This document shows, one piece after another, positions 25,480-31,558 of a stretch of 31,558 nt of DNA; positions within the stretch are counted from its first letter, which is position 1; the number at the start of each line of letters is the position of its first letter. The DNA is from Rickettsiales bacterium (GTDB lineage: Bacteria; Pseudomonadota; Alphaproteobacteria; Rickettsiales; UBA998): positions 1-31,558 of the forward strand of contig JAIEPI010000032.1 in the NCBI GenBank assembly GCA_019749855.1, written 5' to 3'. Both the position numbers and the translations under genes were made by a program. Under the pieces are notes generated by a model. The model saw nothing but the letters and a program-made list of their open reading frames with translations, was not told the origin of the DNA and did no database searches.

Positions 25480-27303
25480 TTAATACACGTTCGTAATACT
25501 TGTTCCTTTTAGGGCCAGCCCGATAGCGCTGTCCATCCGTTTTTGCGCGAAAGGCCCACTGAGATGCTTCAAACGCATCACGCCCGCATCAATCAGGTCA
25601 CGATCATCGCCCAAACAGGCCGCATCCAATGCACTCAGTTCACGCTGAAGCATCTTTTTTTCTTCATCCTCCAGCAAGGCGGCATCGGCTTGCATGGCTT
25701 GGCGCAAATCCAGCGCTAAACGGGCGGCATCCACACGCGCCTCAACCAGTAATCGCAGCGTAATGTCGGCTCGCGCATTCTCGAAGCTCTCCAGAATCAT
25801 GCGCTCCACCTCCTCAATCGGCAACCCATAGGAGGGCTTCACTGTCACTTCCTGACGCTGGCCGCTGGTGGTTTCTTCGGCGCTAACGGTGAGAAGGCCA
25901 TCGGCATCCACCTGAAACATAACGCGGATACGCGCTGAACCAGCCGACATGGGCGGAATCCCCGTCAACTCAAAGCGTGCCAGCGAACGGCAATGACTGG
26001 CCAATTCACGCTCACCCTGCACGATATGAATCATCATGCCGGTCTGGCCGTCCTGATAGGTGGTAAATTCCTGCGCCACCACTGCAGGGATGGGCGTGTT
26101 GCGCAGAATAAGCTTTTCCGCCAGATCGCCCATCGTCTCAATACCCAGTGAGAGCGGGATCACATCCAGCAGCAAATGATCCCCTCCGCGCGTCAACTGA
26201 TGCGCCTGCACGGCTGCGCCGTATGCCACCACGCGATCCGGATCGAGATCACTGAGCGGTGACTGTTCAAAAAATGCGGCCACCGCCTCACGCACCACCG
26301 GCATACGTGTTGAGCCGCCGACCAGCACCATACCATTGAGCTCAGCGGATGTTTTATGAGCGTCCTCCATTGCCTGCGCACAGATGGCAAGGGCGCGCTC
26401 CACCAGTGGCTGCGCCAGCACCGCCAGCTCTGAACGTGTCACCATCATACGACTCACCGCATTGAATGATGGCGAAACCGCAACCTCGTGCGCGTTGCTC
26501 AGGGCTTCCTTGATGCGACGCGCCTCAGCTCGATGCGCTGCTGTCAGCGTCTTGCCAAACAACGCAACTGCCAGTGCGTCGTCAATATCATCGCCACCCA
26601 GTGCCGTATCACCCGCAGTGGAGAGCACCTGAAACACGCCCTTCTCCAGATTCAACAATGAAACATCAAATGTGCCGCCACCAAAGTCAAAAATGGCATA
26701 CACGCCTTCTTTTGCCTCATCCAACCCATAGGCCAGCGCGGCAGCCGTCGGTTCATTGATCAGGCGCAATACTTCCAGTCCGGCCAGCCGCGCCGCATCT
26801 TTGGTGGCCAGCCGCGCCGCATCATCAAAATAGGCGGGCACCGTGATGACGGCTTCACGCACGGGCCGTCCTAACGCTTCCTCAGCCATGGTTTTGAGGT
26901 GACGCAGAATATCCGCTGAAATTTCCATCGGCGTGCGCGCTTTATCATCCATCATTAGTAATGGCACACTCTCGCCGTGACTCTGCAATAGCGGGAGCAG
27001 CGCCGGAGCACTCGCGGCCACTTCCAACGACGCGCGGCCCATCAGTCGCTTCACCGATGACACGGCATAGGCATCCCCCGCCAGCAAGCGATCACGCGCT
27101 GCGCCTCCCACCACGGCGCGGCCGGATTGATAAGCAACCACTGAGGGAATAATGGAGTGACCCGCCGCATCCTCGATCGCGACAGGTTGGCCCTCCTGCA
27201 TGATGGCAATCACTGAATGGGTGGTTCCAAGGTCAATACCAACCGCCACCCCATCGTCGTGGGGATCAGGTGTTTGTCCGGGTTCATGAATTTGCAGAAA
27301 CAT
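25480..27303 (-). CDS. hscA: Fe-S protein assembly chaperone HscA (Hsp70 family)
   Basis: This specialised Hsp70 binds the LPPVK motif of IscU and, with HscB, drives cluster transfer by ATP hydrolysis. With the ATG at 27303 it has 607 residues. Nucleotide-binding landmarks are GIDLGTTHSVIA (22-33), a FDFGGGTFDVSLLNLE stretch (phosphate 2) and LVGGSTRMPVV (adenosine). The substrate-binding domain has the expected QGERELASHCRSLARFEL and ends in a helical lid. An in-frame TTG twelve codons upstream (27339) would lengthen it but has no ribosome binding site; the ATG has none either, so the start is uncertain. It follows hscB closely (about 50 bp from the chosen start). Confidence 0.95.
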   Translation of the reverse strand: MFLQIHEPGQTPDPHDDGVAVGIDLGTTHSVIAIMQEGQPVAIEDAAGHSIIPSVVAYQSGRAVVGGAARDRLLAGDAYAVSSVKRLMGRASLEVAASAPALLPLLQSHGESVPLLMMDDKARTPMEISADILRHLKTMAEEALGRPVREAVITVPAYFDDAARLATKDAARLAGLEVLRLINEPTAAALAYGLDEAKEGVYAIFDFGGGTFDVSLLNLEKGVFQVLSTAGDTALGGDDIDDALAVALFGKTLTAAHRAEARRIKEALSNAHEVAVSPSFNAVSRMMVTRSELAVLAQPLVERALAICAQAMEDAHKTSAELNGMVLVGGSTRMPVVREAVAAFFEQSPLSDLDPDRVVAYGAAVQAHQLTRGGDHLLLDVIPLSLGIETMGDLAEKLILRNTPIPAVVAQEFTTYQDGQTGMMIHIVQGERELASHCRSLARFELTGIPPMSAGSARIRVMFQVDADGLLTVSAEETTSGQRQEVTVKPSYGLPIEEVERMILESFENARADITLRLLVEARVDAARLALDLRQAMQADAALLEDEEKKMLQRELSALDAACLGDDRDLIDAGVMRLKHLSGPFAQKRMDSAIGLALKGTSITNVY

Positions 27304-27352
27304 AGCAATGGGCGGTGAAAGGGTAAGTTCGCGGTTCAAGTAGCGATCATCA

Positions 27353-27859
27353 TCACTTTATAGCGGCAAGCTTTTTCTGTGCACGTATTTCTTCACAAAA
27401 CTTGATTAAAAAACGCCAGCGTAGCACCGCCTGCGCCGCCTCACTGTAGCGCGCCGAGGCGAAGGACGCCGCAAAGCGTTGTCCACACTCATGAATCGCC
27501 TGTTGCGCGGTGTGGTGCAATTGTTCCACCGCCGCAGCGCTCTCACACTCCATCAGCGCCTCACGCATCTCCATGGACTCAATCAGCAACGGCTGCGAAG
27601 GCTTCACCGTATCCTTTTCCCCACCCACCATCACCCCTTGCAGTGCCAGCAAATGCTCAGCACGCAGTAGTGGGTCCTTCAAAATGCGATACGCAGCGTT
27701 GCAATCGGCTGATGCCTGAATGGCTGACATGCGCGCAGTGGGGGAAGCCTGACGGTCAGGGTGAAACTGACGTTGCGCCGCGAGATAAGCGGCATGTAAT
27801 GCGGCATCATCCAAGGAAAAGCTCGCCGCAAATCCCAAAACAGCGAAGTAATCCCGCAT
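27353..27859 (-). CDS. hscB: Fe-S assembly co-chaperone HscB (J-domain)
   Basis: This J-protein recruits IscU to HscA and stimulates its ATPase. The 168-residue length is normal. The J-domain covers residues 1-75, with the HPD motif at His33-Pro34-Asp35 (RQFHPDRQ) and NAAYRILKDPLLRAEHLLAL, the hallmark HscB link between the J-domain and the C-terminal three-helix bundle that binds IscU. It sits between iscA (33 bp upstream) and hscA. Confidence 0.95.
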   Translation of the reverse strand: MRDYFAVLGFAASFSLDDAALHAAYLAAQRQFHPDRQASPTARMSAIQASADCNAAYRILKDPLLRAEHLLALQGVMVGGEKDTVKPSQPLLIESMEMREALMECESAAAVEQLHHTAQQAIHECGQRFAASFASARYSEAAQAVLRWRFLIKFCEEIRAQKKLAAIK

Positions 27860-27892
27860 GGTCAGGCGCGTGAGCGAAGCAACACAGGCGCA

Positions 27893-28225
27893 CTAGACAT
27901 GGAAGGATTCACCACAGCCACAGCGGCCTTTTTCGTTGGGATTGACGAAGACGAACCCGCTTTTCATCTTTTCTTCGACATAATCCATGTGCGTACCAAT
28001 CAGAAACATGATCGCCTTGGGGTCAATCAGCACCCGCACGCCTTTTTCCTCCACCACCTCATCGTATTTGCCAATCTCATCGGCATATTCAATGGTGTAG
28101 GAGAGGCCGGAGCACCCACGCGAGCGCACACCCACTTTGATACCCGCCGTTGGCTTGCCACGCTGGTCAATCAACGCCTGAATGCGATGCGCGGCATTGT
28201 CAGTGATTTGAACCGGAGCGGGCAT
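27893..28225 (-). CDS. iscA: Iron-sulfur cluster carrier IscA (A-type)
   Basis: This A-type carrier accepts or delivers clusters, chiefly for [4Fe-4S] proteins. The 110-residue length is typical. The three ligand cysteines are Cys38 (SRGCSGLSY), Cys102 and Cys104 (GRCGCGESF near the C-terminus). Its position between iscU (5 bp gap) and hscB favours IscA over SufA or ErpA. CAGGA lies upstream of the ATG. Confidence 0.95.
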   Translation of the reverse strand: MPAPVQITDNAAHRIQALIDQRGKPTAGIKVGVRSRGCSGLSYTIEYADEIGKYDEVVEEKGVRVLIDPKAIMFLIGTHMDYVEEKMKSGFVFVNPNEKGRCGCGESFHV

Positions 28226-28230
28226 GGTGA

Positions 28231-29076
28231 CTATCCTGCTGAAGAAATATCGAGCGTGACCGCCATGTTCAAGCGCTGGAGCATGGACACATAGTCGCCG
28301 AGGAACTGGGTGACTTTCTGACGAATCTCCACGCGACGAGGATCATTATTCTTCAGTGACTGTGCTTTCACATTACCTTCCATGATCAGGGCGTCAATGG
28401 CTGCATCCGCAGGGATTGCGCCATTGGCATGCAGCATGTCTGCCGCCTCATCCATGTCTTCCATCGCCTGATGATCGGCTGAGCCGTCCGCTTCCTGCGA
28501 AACGAAGTTTTCGAGATTGCTCACAAACTCATTCACTGAGGCTTGCGCCAATGAGGTCCAGTCAAGCGAATAGCCAAATTTCTCGTACTTGCCCATCTCA
28601 GTACGCAGATGCGGCTCAGCAATGGATACATCAAAATTCATGGCATCAAAATGAAACAGTGCTGTGGCCATTTGCATCAAATCAGGCAATGCCAGCATAC
28701 CATGCGTGAATTTATAATCATTCACCGCCGCTTTGATGGCGTCCTCCGCCAGAATTGAGCAATGAATTTTCACCGGCGGCAAGCTCAGATGCTGTGCAAT
28801 TTCATTGTTTTTGATGGTGGCGGCTTCGTCAATGGATTTGCCCTTCACCCACTCAGTCACCAGTGAACTTGACGCAATGGCGGAGCCACAGCCAAAAGTT
28901 TTAAACTTGGCATCCTCAATCACGCCCTGATCATTCACCTTGATTTGCAGCTTCATCACGTCACCGCACGCCGGAGCGCCGACTAGACCAGTGCCCACGG
29001 ATTCATCATCCTTAGCAAAGGAGCCAACGTTGCGGGGATTTTCGTAATGATCGATCAATTGTTCCGAATAAGCCAT
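28231..29076 (-). CDS. iscU: Fe-S scaffold IscU with unrecognised ~150-residue C-terminal extension
   Basis: Residues 1-126 are a complete IscU scaffold: Cys37 and Asp39 (GAPACGDV), Cys63 (FGCGSA), Cys106 (KIHCSI) and the HscA-recognition motif LPPVK at 99-103. Ordinary IscU ends near residue 130. Here the frame continues without a break to 281. The extra part (127-281) is mostly helical by eye and acidic in the middle (VSQEADGSADHQAMEDMDEA), with the closing region RRVEIRQKVTQFLGDYVSML; I recognise no domain in it and it has no cysteines. It does not resemble the C-terminal thioredoxin-like domain of NifU. The ribosome binding site is poor (only AACAGAG upstream), and the gene starts 16 bp after the stop of the inserted four-helix gene. 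IscA follows after 5 bp. Confidence 0.9.
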   Translation of the reverse strand: MAYSEQLIDHYENPRNVGSFAKDDESVGTGLVGAPACGDVMKLQIKVNDQGVIEDAKFKTFGCGSAIASSSLVTEWVKGKSIDEAATIKNNEIAQHLSLPPVKIHCSILAEDAIKAAVNDYKFTHGMLALPDLMQMATALFHFDAMNFDVSIAEPHLRTEMGKYEKFGYSLDWTSLAQASVNEFVSNLENFVSQEADGSADHQAMEDMDEAADMLHANGAIPADAAIDALIMEGNVKAQSLKNNDPRRVEIRQKVTQFLGDYVSMLQRLNMAVTLDISSAG

Positions 29077-29092
29077 GATTTATACTCTGTTT

Positions 29093-29120
29093 CTAGTTGC
29101 TGGTTGCTAGTTGCTGGTTG
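29093..29120. repeat. Tandem 14-bp repeat at the 3' end of the four-helix gene cassette
   Basis: CTAGTTGCTGGTTG occurs twice in direct tandem (29093-29106 and 29107-29120), followed by a partial third unit. On the coding strand it encodes the C-terminal NNQQLATSN and stop of the four-helix gene. The core AGTTGCTGGTT is the inverse complement of AACCAGCAACT at 29500-29510 on the other side of the gene. Confidence 0.85.
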
Positions 29121-29473
29121 TTGGTAATGGAATTGCGAAGGCCGTTCAGCATGCGGGCGATGCGGTCCGTATGCTCGATGAGCCGGTGGGCAGTGACTTC
29201 ATCTAATAGATTCAGGCGCTGCGAGAGCATTAACTGTGTCTTGGCTTCGGCAGCGGAGCCGCGTGCGATTCCAAGAAACTGCATAAACTCTCCGTTTGTC
29301 GCGCGCGCGGAACCTTCCGCAATGTTGGAAGCAATCGACACGACCGAGCGGCGAAGCTGGCTGGTCAATCCATACTGCTCAGTTTTGGGAAAGGTATCCG
29401 TGGCACGATAGACGGCCTCGGCCAGATCCATCGCCTCCTTCCACACATTTAAATCTTCAAAATTCTTTCCCAT
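29093..29473 (-). CDS. Four-helix bundle protein (23S rRNA intervening-sequence protein / S23 family)
   Basis: The 126-residue protein belongs to the four-helix bundle family first noted in intervening sequences of 23S rRNA genes, related to the Avd proteins of diversity-generating retroelements. Signature segments are FEDLNVWKEAMDLAEAVY, FPKTEQYGLTSQLRRSVVSI, ASNIAEGSAR and FLGIARGSAAEAKTQL, all classic for the family. Its biochemical role is unknown; basic pentameric members may bind nucleic acid. The ATG at 29473, with AAGGA three bases before it, is preferred over an in-frame upstream GTG/ATG that would read through the flanking repeat. The gene sits between iscS and iscU with repeats on both sides, which suggests insertion of a small cassette. 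Confidence 0.9.
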   Translation of the reverse strand: MGKNFEDLNVWKEAMDLAEAVYRATDTFPKTEQYGLTSQLRRSVVSIASNIAEGSARATNGEFMQFLGIARGSAAEAKTQLMLSQRLNLLDEVTAHRLIEHTDRIARMLNGLRNSITNNQQLATSN

Positions 29474-29480
29474 AATCCTT

Positions 29481-29510
29481 CCAGTAACCAGAGACCAGTA
29501 ACCAGCAACT
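29481..29510. repeat. 14-bp-period repeat at the 5' end of the four-helix gene cassette
   Basis: CCAGTAACCAGAGA (29481-29494) is followed by CCAGTAACCAGCAA (29495-29508) and CT, so it has the same 14-bp period as the repeat at 29093-29120 and opposite orientation. The 11-bp AACCAGCAACT at 29500-29510 is a perfect inverse of AGTTGCTGGTT on the far side. It begins one base after the iscS stop codon (TAG at 29512-29514) and supplies the leader of the four-helix gene. Confidence 0.85.
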
Positions 29511-29511
29511 C

Positions 29512-30768
29512 CTAATGCGCCGCCCACTGGATTTTGCTGATATCAATGCCGTCCTGCGCCATTTCCCACAGCGGGCTCATTTCGCGCAGACGGTGAATGC
29601 TGTTCGTCACAATCTCGATGGCGCGGTCCACTTCCTCTTCCGTGGTGAAACGGCCAAAACCGAATCGGATGGAAGTATGCGCCAAATCCTCGCCCACACC
29701 CAGTGCACGCAATACGTAGGATGGCTCCAGCGACGCCGAGGTACAGGCCGAACCGGATGACACGGCCAGATCTTTGATCGCCATAATCATCGACTCACCT
29801 TCAATATAGGCAAAACTGAGATTCAGATTGCCCGCCCAGCGCTGCTCGCGGTCACCATTGAGGAACACATCGGGGATGTGATTCACAATCGCGTGATAGA
29901 ATTTATCACTCAGGTAACGGATGCGCGAAGCTTCACTCGCCATTTCTTCCTTGGCGATGCGCGCCGCTTCACCCAAGCCAACCACCATCGGCGTGGGCAG
30001 CGTGCCCGAGCGCATACCGCGTTCCTGCCCACCACCATTCATGATAGCTTCCATGCGCACACGCGGACGGCGACGCACATACAGCGCACCCACGCCTTTA
30101 GGCGCGTAGATTTTATGACCCGAGATACTGAGCAGATCAATGTTCATGGCCTCAACATCAATCGGGATTTTTCCAAATGCCTGCGCGGCGTCGGTATGGA
30201 AATAAACTCCGTTTTCGCGGCAGATTTTACCAATCTCGGTGATCGGTTGAATCACACCCACTTCGTTATTCACCATCATCACAGAAATGAGCACCGTGGT
30301 GTCGCGGATGGCAGCGCGCAAGGCGTTGAGGTCCACCAGACCATTTTTTTGCACCGGCAAATACGTCACCTCAAATCCCTCGCGCTCGAGATGGCGGCAG
30401 GAATCCAGCACGCATTTATGCTCGGTCACCAGCGTGATGATGTGGTTTGTTCTATCTTTATTGAAGCGCGCGACGCCCTTAATGGCCATGTTGTTAGATT
30501 CGGTGGCGCCGGAGGTAAAAATAATCTCCTTTGCCGAAGCGCCAATCAGGCTGGCGACTTGCTCACGCGCTATTTCAATCGCCTCTTCTGCTTCCCAACC
30601 AAACGCATGGCTGCGCGAATGCGGATTGCCAAACTTCTGGGTGAAATAGGGCATCATCGCCTCCACCACCCGAGGGTCACTGGGTGTAGTGGACTGATAA
30701 TCAAGATAAATCGGCAGCGACGCTATTTCACGAATCGGCACCATTTTTTTAACGGCAGCATTTGACAT
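29512..30768 (-). CDS. iscS: Cysteine desulfurase IscS
   Basis: This PLP enzyme converts cysteine to alanine and passes the persulfide to IscU. The 418-residue length is normal for IscS plus a ~15-residue N-terminal extension. The PLP lysine is Lys219 (SISGHKIYAPKG) and the histidine stacking on PLP is His118 (TEHKCV). The catalytic loop Cys342 lies in SSGSACTSASLEPSYVL, the long-loop group I type. The C-terminus SPLWEMAQDGIDISKIQWAAH retains the region that contacts IscU. The stop codon is immediately followed by the repeat of the inserted cassette, so the protein is intact. A possible promoter with an IscR-like site lies about 77-100 bp upstream. Confidence 0.97.
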   Translation of the reverse strand: MSNAAVKKMVPIREIASLPIYLDYQSTTPSDPRVVEAMMPYFTQKFGNPHSRSHAFGWEAEEAIEIAREQVASLIGASAKEIIFTSGATESNNMAIKGVARFNKDRTNHIITLVTEHKCVLDSCRHLEREGFEVTYLPVQKNGLVDLNALRAAIRDTTVLISVMMVNNEVGVIQPITEIGKICRENGVYFHTDAAQAFGKIPIDVEAMNIDLLSISGHKIYAPKGVGALYVRRRPRVRMEAIMNGGGQERGMRSGTLPTPMVVGLGEAARIAKEEMASEASRIRYLSDKFYHAIVNHIPDVFLNGDREQRWAGNLNLSFAYIEGESMIMAIKDLAVSSGSACTSASLEPSYVLRALGVGEDLAHTSIRFGFGRFTTEEEVDRAIEIVTNSIHRLREMSPLWEMAQDGIDISKIQWAAH

Positions 30769-30836
30769 CGAGTTTCACCAGAAGTTGCGACTTAATTGGC
30801 GTTGATATGAAGGAATCGGCGCTCTCACGCAAGGCG

Positions 30837-30865
30837 AGATTACTATCTCCGAGTAATTTTATCAA
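30837..30865 (-). promoter_or_regulatory. Possible promoter ahead of iscS
   Basis: On the minus strand TTGATA (complement of 30860-30865) is followed after 17 bases by TAATCT (complement of 30837-30842). The -35 matches the consensus at five of six positions; the -10 is weak. It lies between the desulfurase gene ending at 30878 and iscS, and it overlaps an IscR-like palindrome. It would allow iscS onward to be transcribed independently of the upstream desulfurase. Confidence 0.4.
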
Positions 30866-30869
30866 GTAT
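30845..30869 (-). promoter_or_regulatory. IscR/Rrf2-type operator candidate ahead of iscS
   Basis: The 25-bp minus-strand stretch begins ATACTTGATAAA and ends ATTACTCGGAGAT (the two parts abut). By eye it agrees with about 19-20 of 25 positions of the type-1 IscR consensus (ATASYYGACT-RWWWY-AGTCRRSTAT as remembered from E. coli work), including the ATA start, Y-Y-G-A, the A/T centre and T-C-R-R. It overlaps the -35 of the putative iscS promoter, where a repressor would block transcription. No iscR gene is in the window; it may lie beyond the right edge. Confidence 0.45.
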
Positions 30870-30877
30870 TATCACGC

Positions 30878-31558
30878 CTATGTTATTTTGGCCCGTTTTG
30901 CCAATTTTAGCCAAGCCTGTGCAAAGGCCTCGAGGTCGGATGGCTGAGTGGCCCAGCCCGCACTCACACGGATCACTTCCGCCGCCTCTTTAGCTGGCAC
31001 CCCCATCGCCTGAATCACGGCGGAAGGCTCAATCCGCCCCGATGAGCAGGCGGAACCCGCACTCACCGCCAGACCGCATAAATCAAAATGCATCAGCTGC
31101 GTCTCGGCTTTCATGTGCGGCATGCGTACACTCAGCGTGTTGGGAAGCCTTGGTGCAGCATGCCCGAGCACCTCTGCTCCCGCTGCCATTAGCTGCACCT
31201 CCAGCGCCTCGAACCATTCGCGCACCTGCGGCTGCCAATTGCCTTGCGCGCTCAGCTCCAGGGCCTTCGCCCATCCGGCCAGTGCCGCGACATTTTCGGT
31301 GCCTGCCCGCCGATTCAATTCCTGCCCCCCGCCCAGAATGTGCGTTTTGGTCGCATATCCCTGACGCACCACCCGCGCTGCCGCGCCCACCGGCCCGCCC
31401 ATTTTGTGTGCGGCCAGCGTCATCATATCCACCCCAAGCACGCCCATATCCACGGGGATTTTCCCTAGCCCCTGCACCACGTCGCAATGCACCCTGATCC
31501 CCAGCGGTCGGCACAGCTCCACCACCTCGCGCACGGGCTGAATCACGCCGGTTTCATT
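30878..31558 (-). CDS. Second cysteine desulfurase (NifS/IscS-like), 5'-truncated by window end
   Basis: The reading frame is open to the window edge, giving the last 226 residues of a PLP-dependent cysteine desulfurase. It opens in the conserved NETGVIQPV stretch. It retains HCDVVQGLGKIPVD, the PLP lysine in AAHKMGGPVG, the GGGQELNRRAGTENVA loop (R-x-G-T-x-N) and the catalytic-cysteine loop SAGSACSSGRIEPSAVI. It is distinct from the adjacent IscS: R-A-G-T-E-N versus R-S-G-T-L-P, and the C-terminus lacks the IscS tail. A similar tandem of a NifS-like gene before iscS is known in Rickettsia. Its role may be sulfur donation to other acceptors, but that is inference. It ends 109 bp before iscS. 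Confidence 0.93.
   Translation of the reverse strand, partial: NETGVIQPVREVVELCRPLGIRVHCDVVQGLGKIPVDMGVLGVDMMTLAAHKMGGPVGAAARVVRQGYATKTHILGGGQELNRRAGTENVAALAGWAKALELSAQGNWQPQVREWFEALEVQLMAAGAEVLGHAAPRLPNTLSVRMPHMKAETQLMHFDLCGLAVSAGSACSSGRIEPSAVIQAMGVPAKEAAEVIRVSAGWATQPSDLEAFAQAWLKLAKRAKIT

Noticed and set aside
28231..29076. NifU-type scaffold rather than IscU
   Set aside because: Length is close to NifU, but the extension has no cysteines, so neither the NifU central ferredoxin-like domain nor the C-terminal C-x-x-C domain is present.
29474..29527. Longer start for the four-helix gene (18 extra residues)
   Set aside because: It would read through the flanking repeat and into the end of iscS; the internal ATG at 29473 has AAGGA at the right distance and matches the family's usual N-terminus.
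29878..30765. Long open frame (295 codons) antisense to iscS
   Set aside because: It is fully inside iscS with His/Arg/Asn-rich low-quality sequence and no family resemblance; a shadow of codon bias.
1..31558. CRISPR array, prophage or transposase gene
   Set aside because: No regularly spaced repeats of CRISPR length, phage structural genes or DDE/tyrosine recombinase motifs were seen; the only mobile-looking unit is the four-helix cassette.

Overview
The window is about 31.6 kb of gene-dense bacterial DNA of roughly 50% GC (estimated by eye). The gene content points to an alphaproteobacterium. ParC ends in the P-x-G-F-P-R-S-N-R-F type tail and carries the alpha-type core. HemB is the zinc-independent form. 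A SPOR-tailed D,D-carboxypeptidase, a 594-residue aminopeptidase P, and a complete isc operon (iscS-iscU-iscA-hscB-hscA-fdx preceded by a second cysteine desulfurase) are also present. Full isc operons with hscBA are known from Rickettsiales, Holosporales and other deep-branching alphaproteobacteria rather than from Rhizobiales-type lineages, which mostly use suf. The exact order is therefore an inference. No rRNA, tRNA, CRISPR array or transposase gene was seen.

Layout, left to right. (1) 1-2913: a short palindromic repeat, a small unknown gene, a DacC-type carboxypeptidase and a GNAT acetyltransferase, all on the minus strand. (2) 2933-5173: a UvrD/PcrA helicase on plus, almost back-to-back with the GNAT gene. 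(3) 5212-7624: an unknown protein with a possible winged helix, behind two palindromes, and aminopeptidase P. (4) 7725-8720: an orphan BMP/PnrA-type solute-binding protein. (5) 8742-11165: hemB and an unknown multi-helix membrane protein. (6) 11312-18641, plus strand: trpS, a membrane protein carrying a 17-kDa-surface-antigen-like domain, groES-groEL behind a heat-shock (RpoH) promoter and followed by a strong terminator, a second unknown membrane protein, and a Cache-domain sensor whose kinase module has lost its catalytic residues. (7) 18661-31558, minus strand: a long co-directional run, read from the right edge as cysteine desulfurase 2 - iscS - [small four-helix-bundle gene cassette] - iscU - iscA - hscB - hscA - fdx - unknown anchored protein - pepF - recO - parC.

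How the genes work together: the right third is an Fe-S cluster assembly line. IscS supplies sulfur, IscU is the scaffold, IscA is a carrier, HscB/HscA release the cluster from IscU, and the ferredoxin supplies electrons. A 25-bp site resembling an IscR type-1 operator, overlapping a -35 element, lies just ahead of iscS.

The most unusual points are these. IscU carries an extra C-terminal domain of about 150 residues that I do not recognise. A four-helix-bundle gene bounded by 14-bp-period inverted repeats has been inserted exactly between iscS and iscU. The histidine-kinase-like protein has Thr in place of the phospho-accepting His and lacks recognisable G boxes. Two unknown proteins, at 9843-11165 and 15422-16666, share a general four-helix membrane layout and may be distant paralogues.
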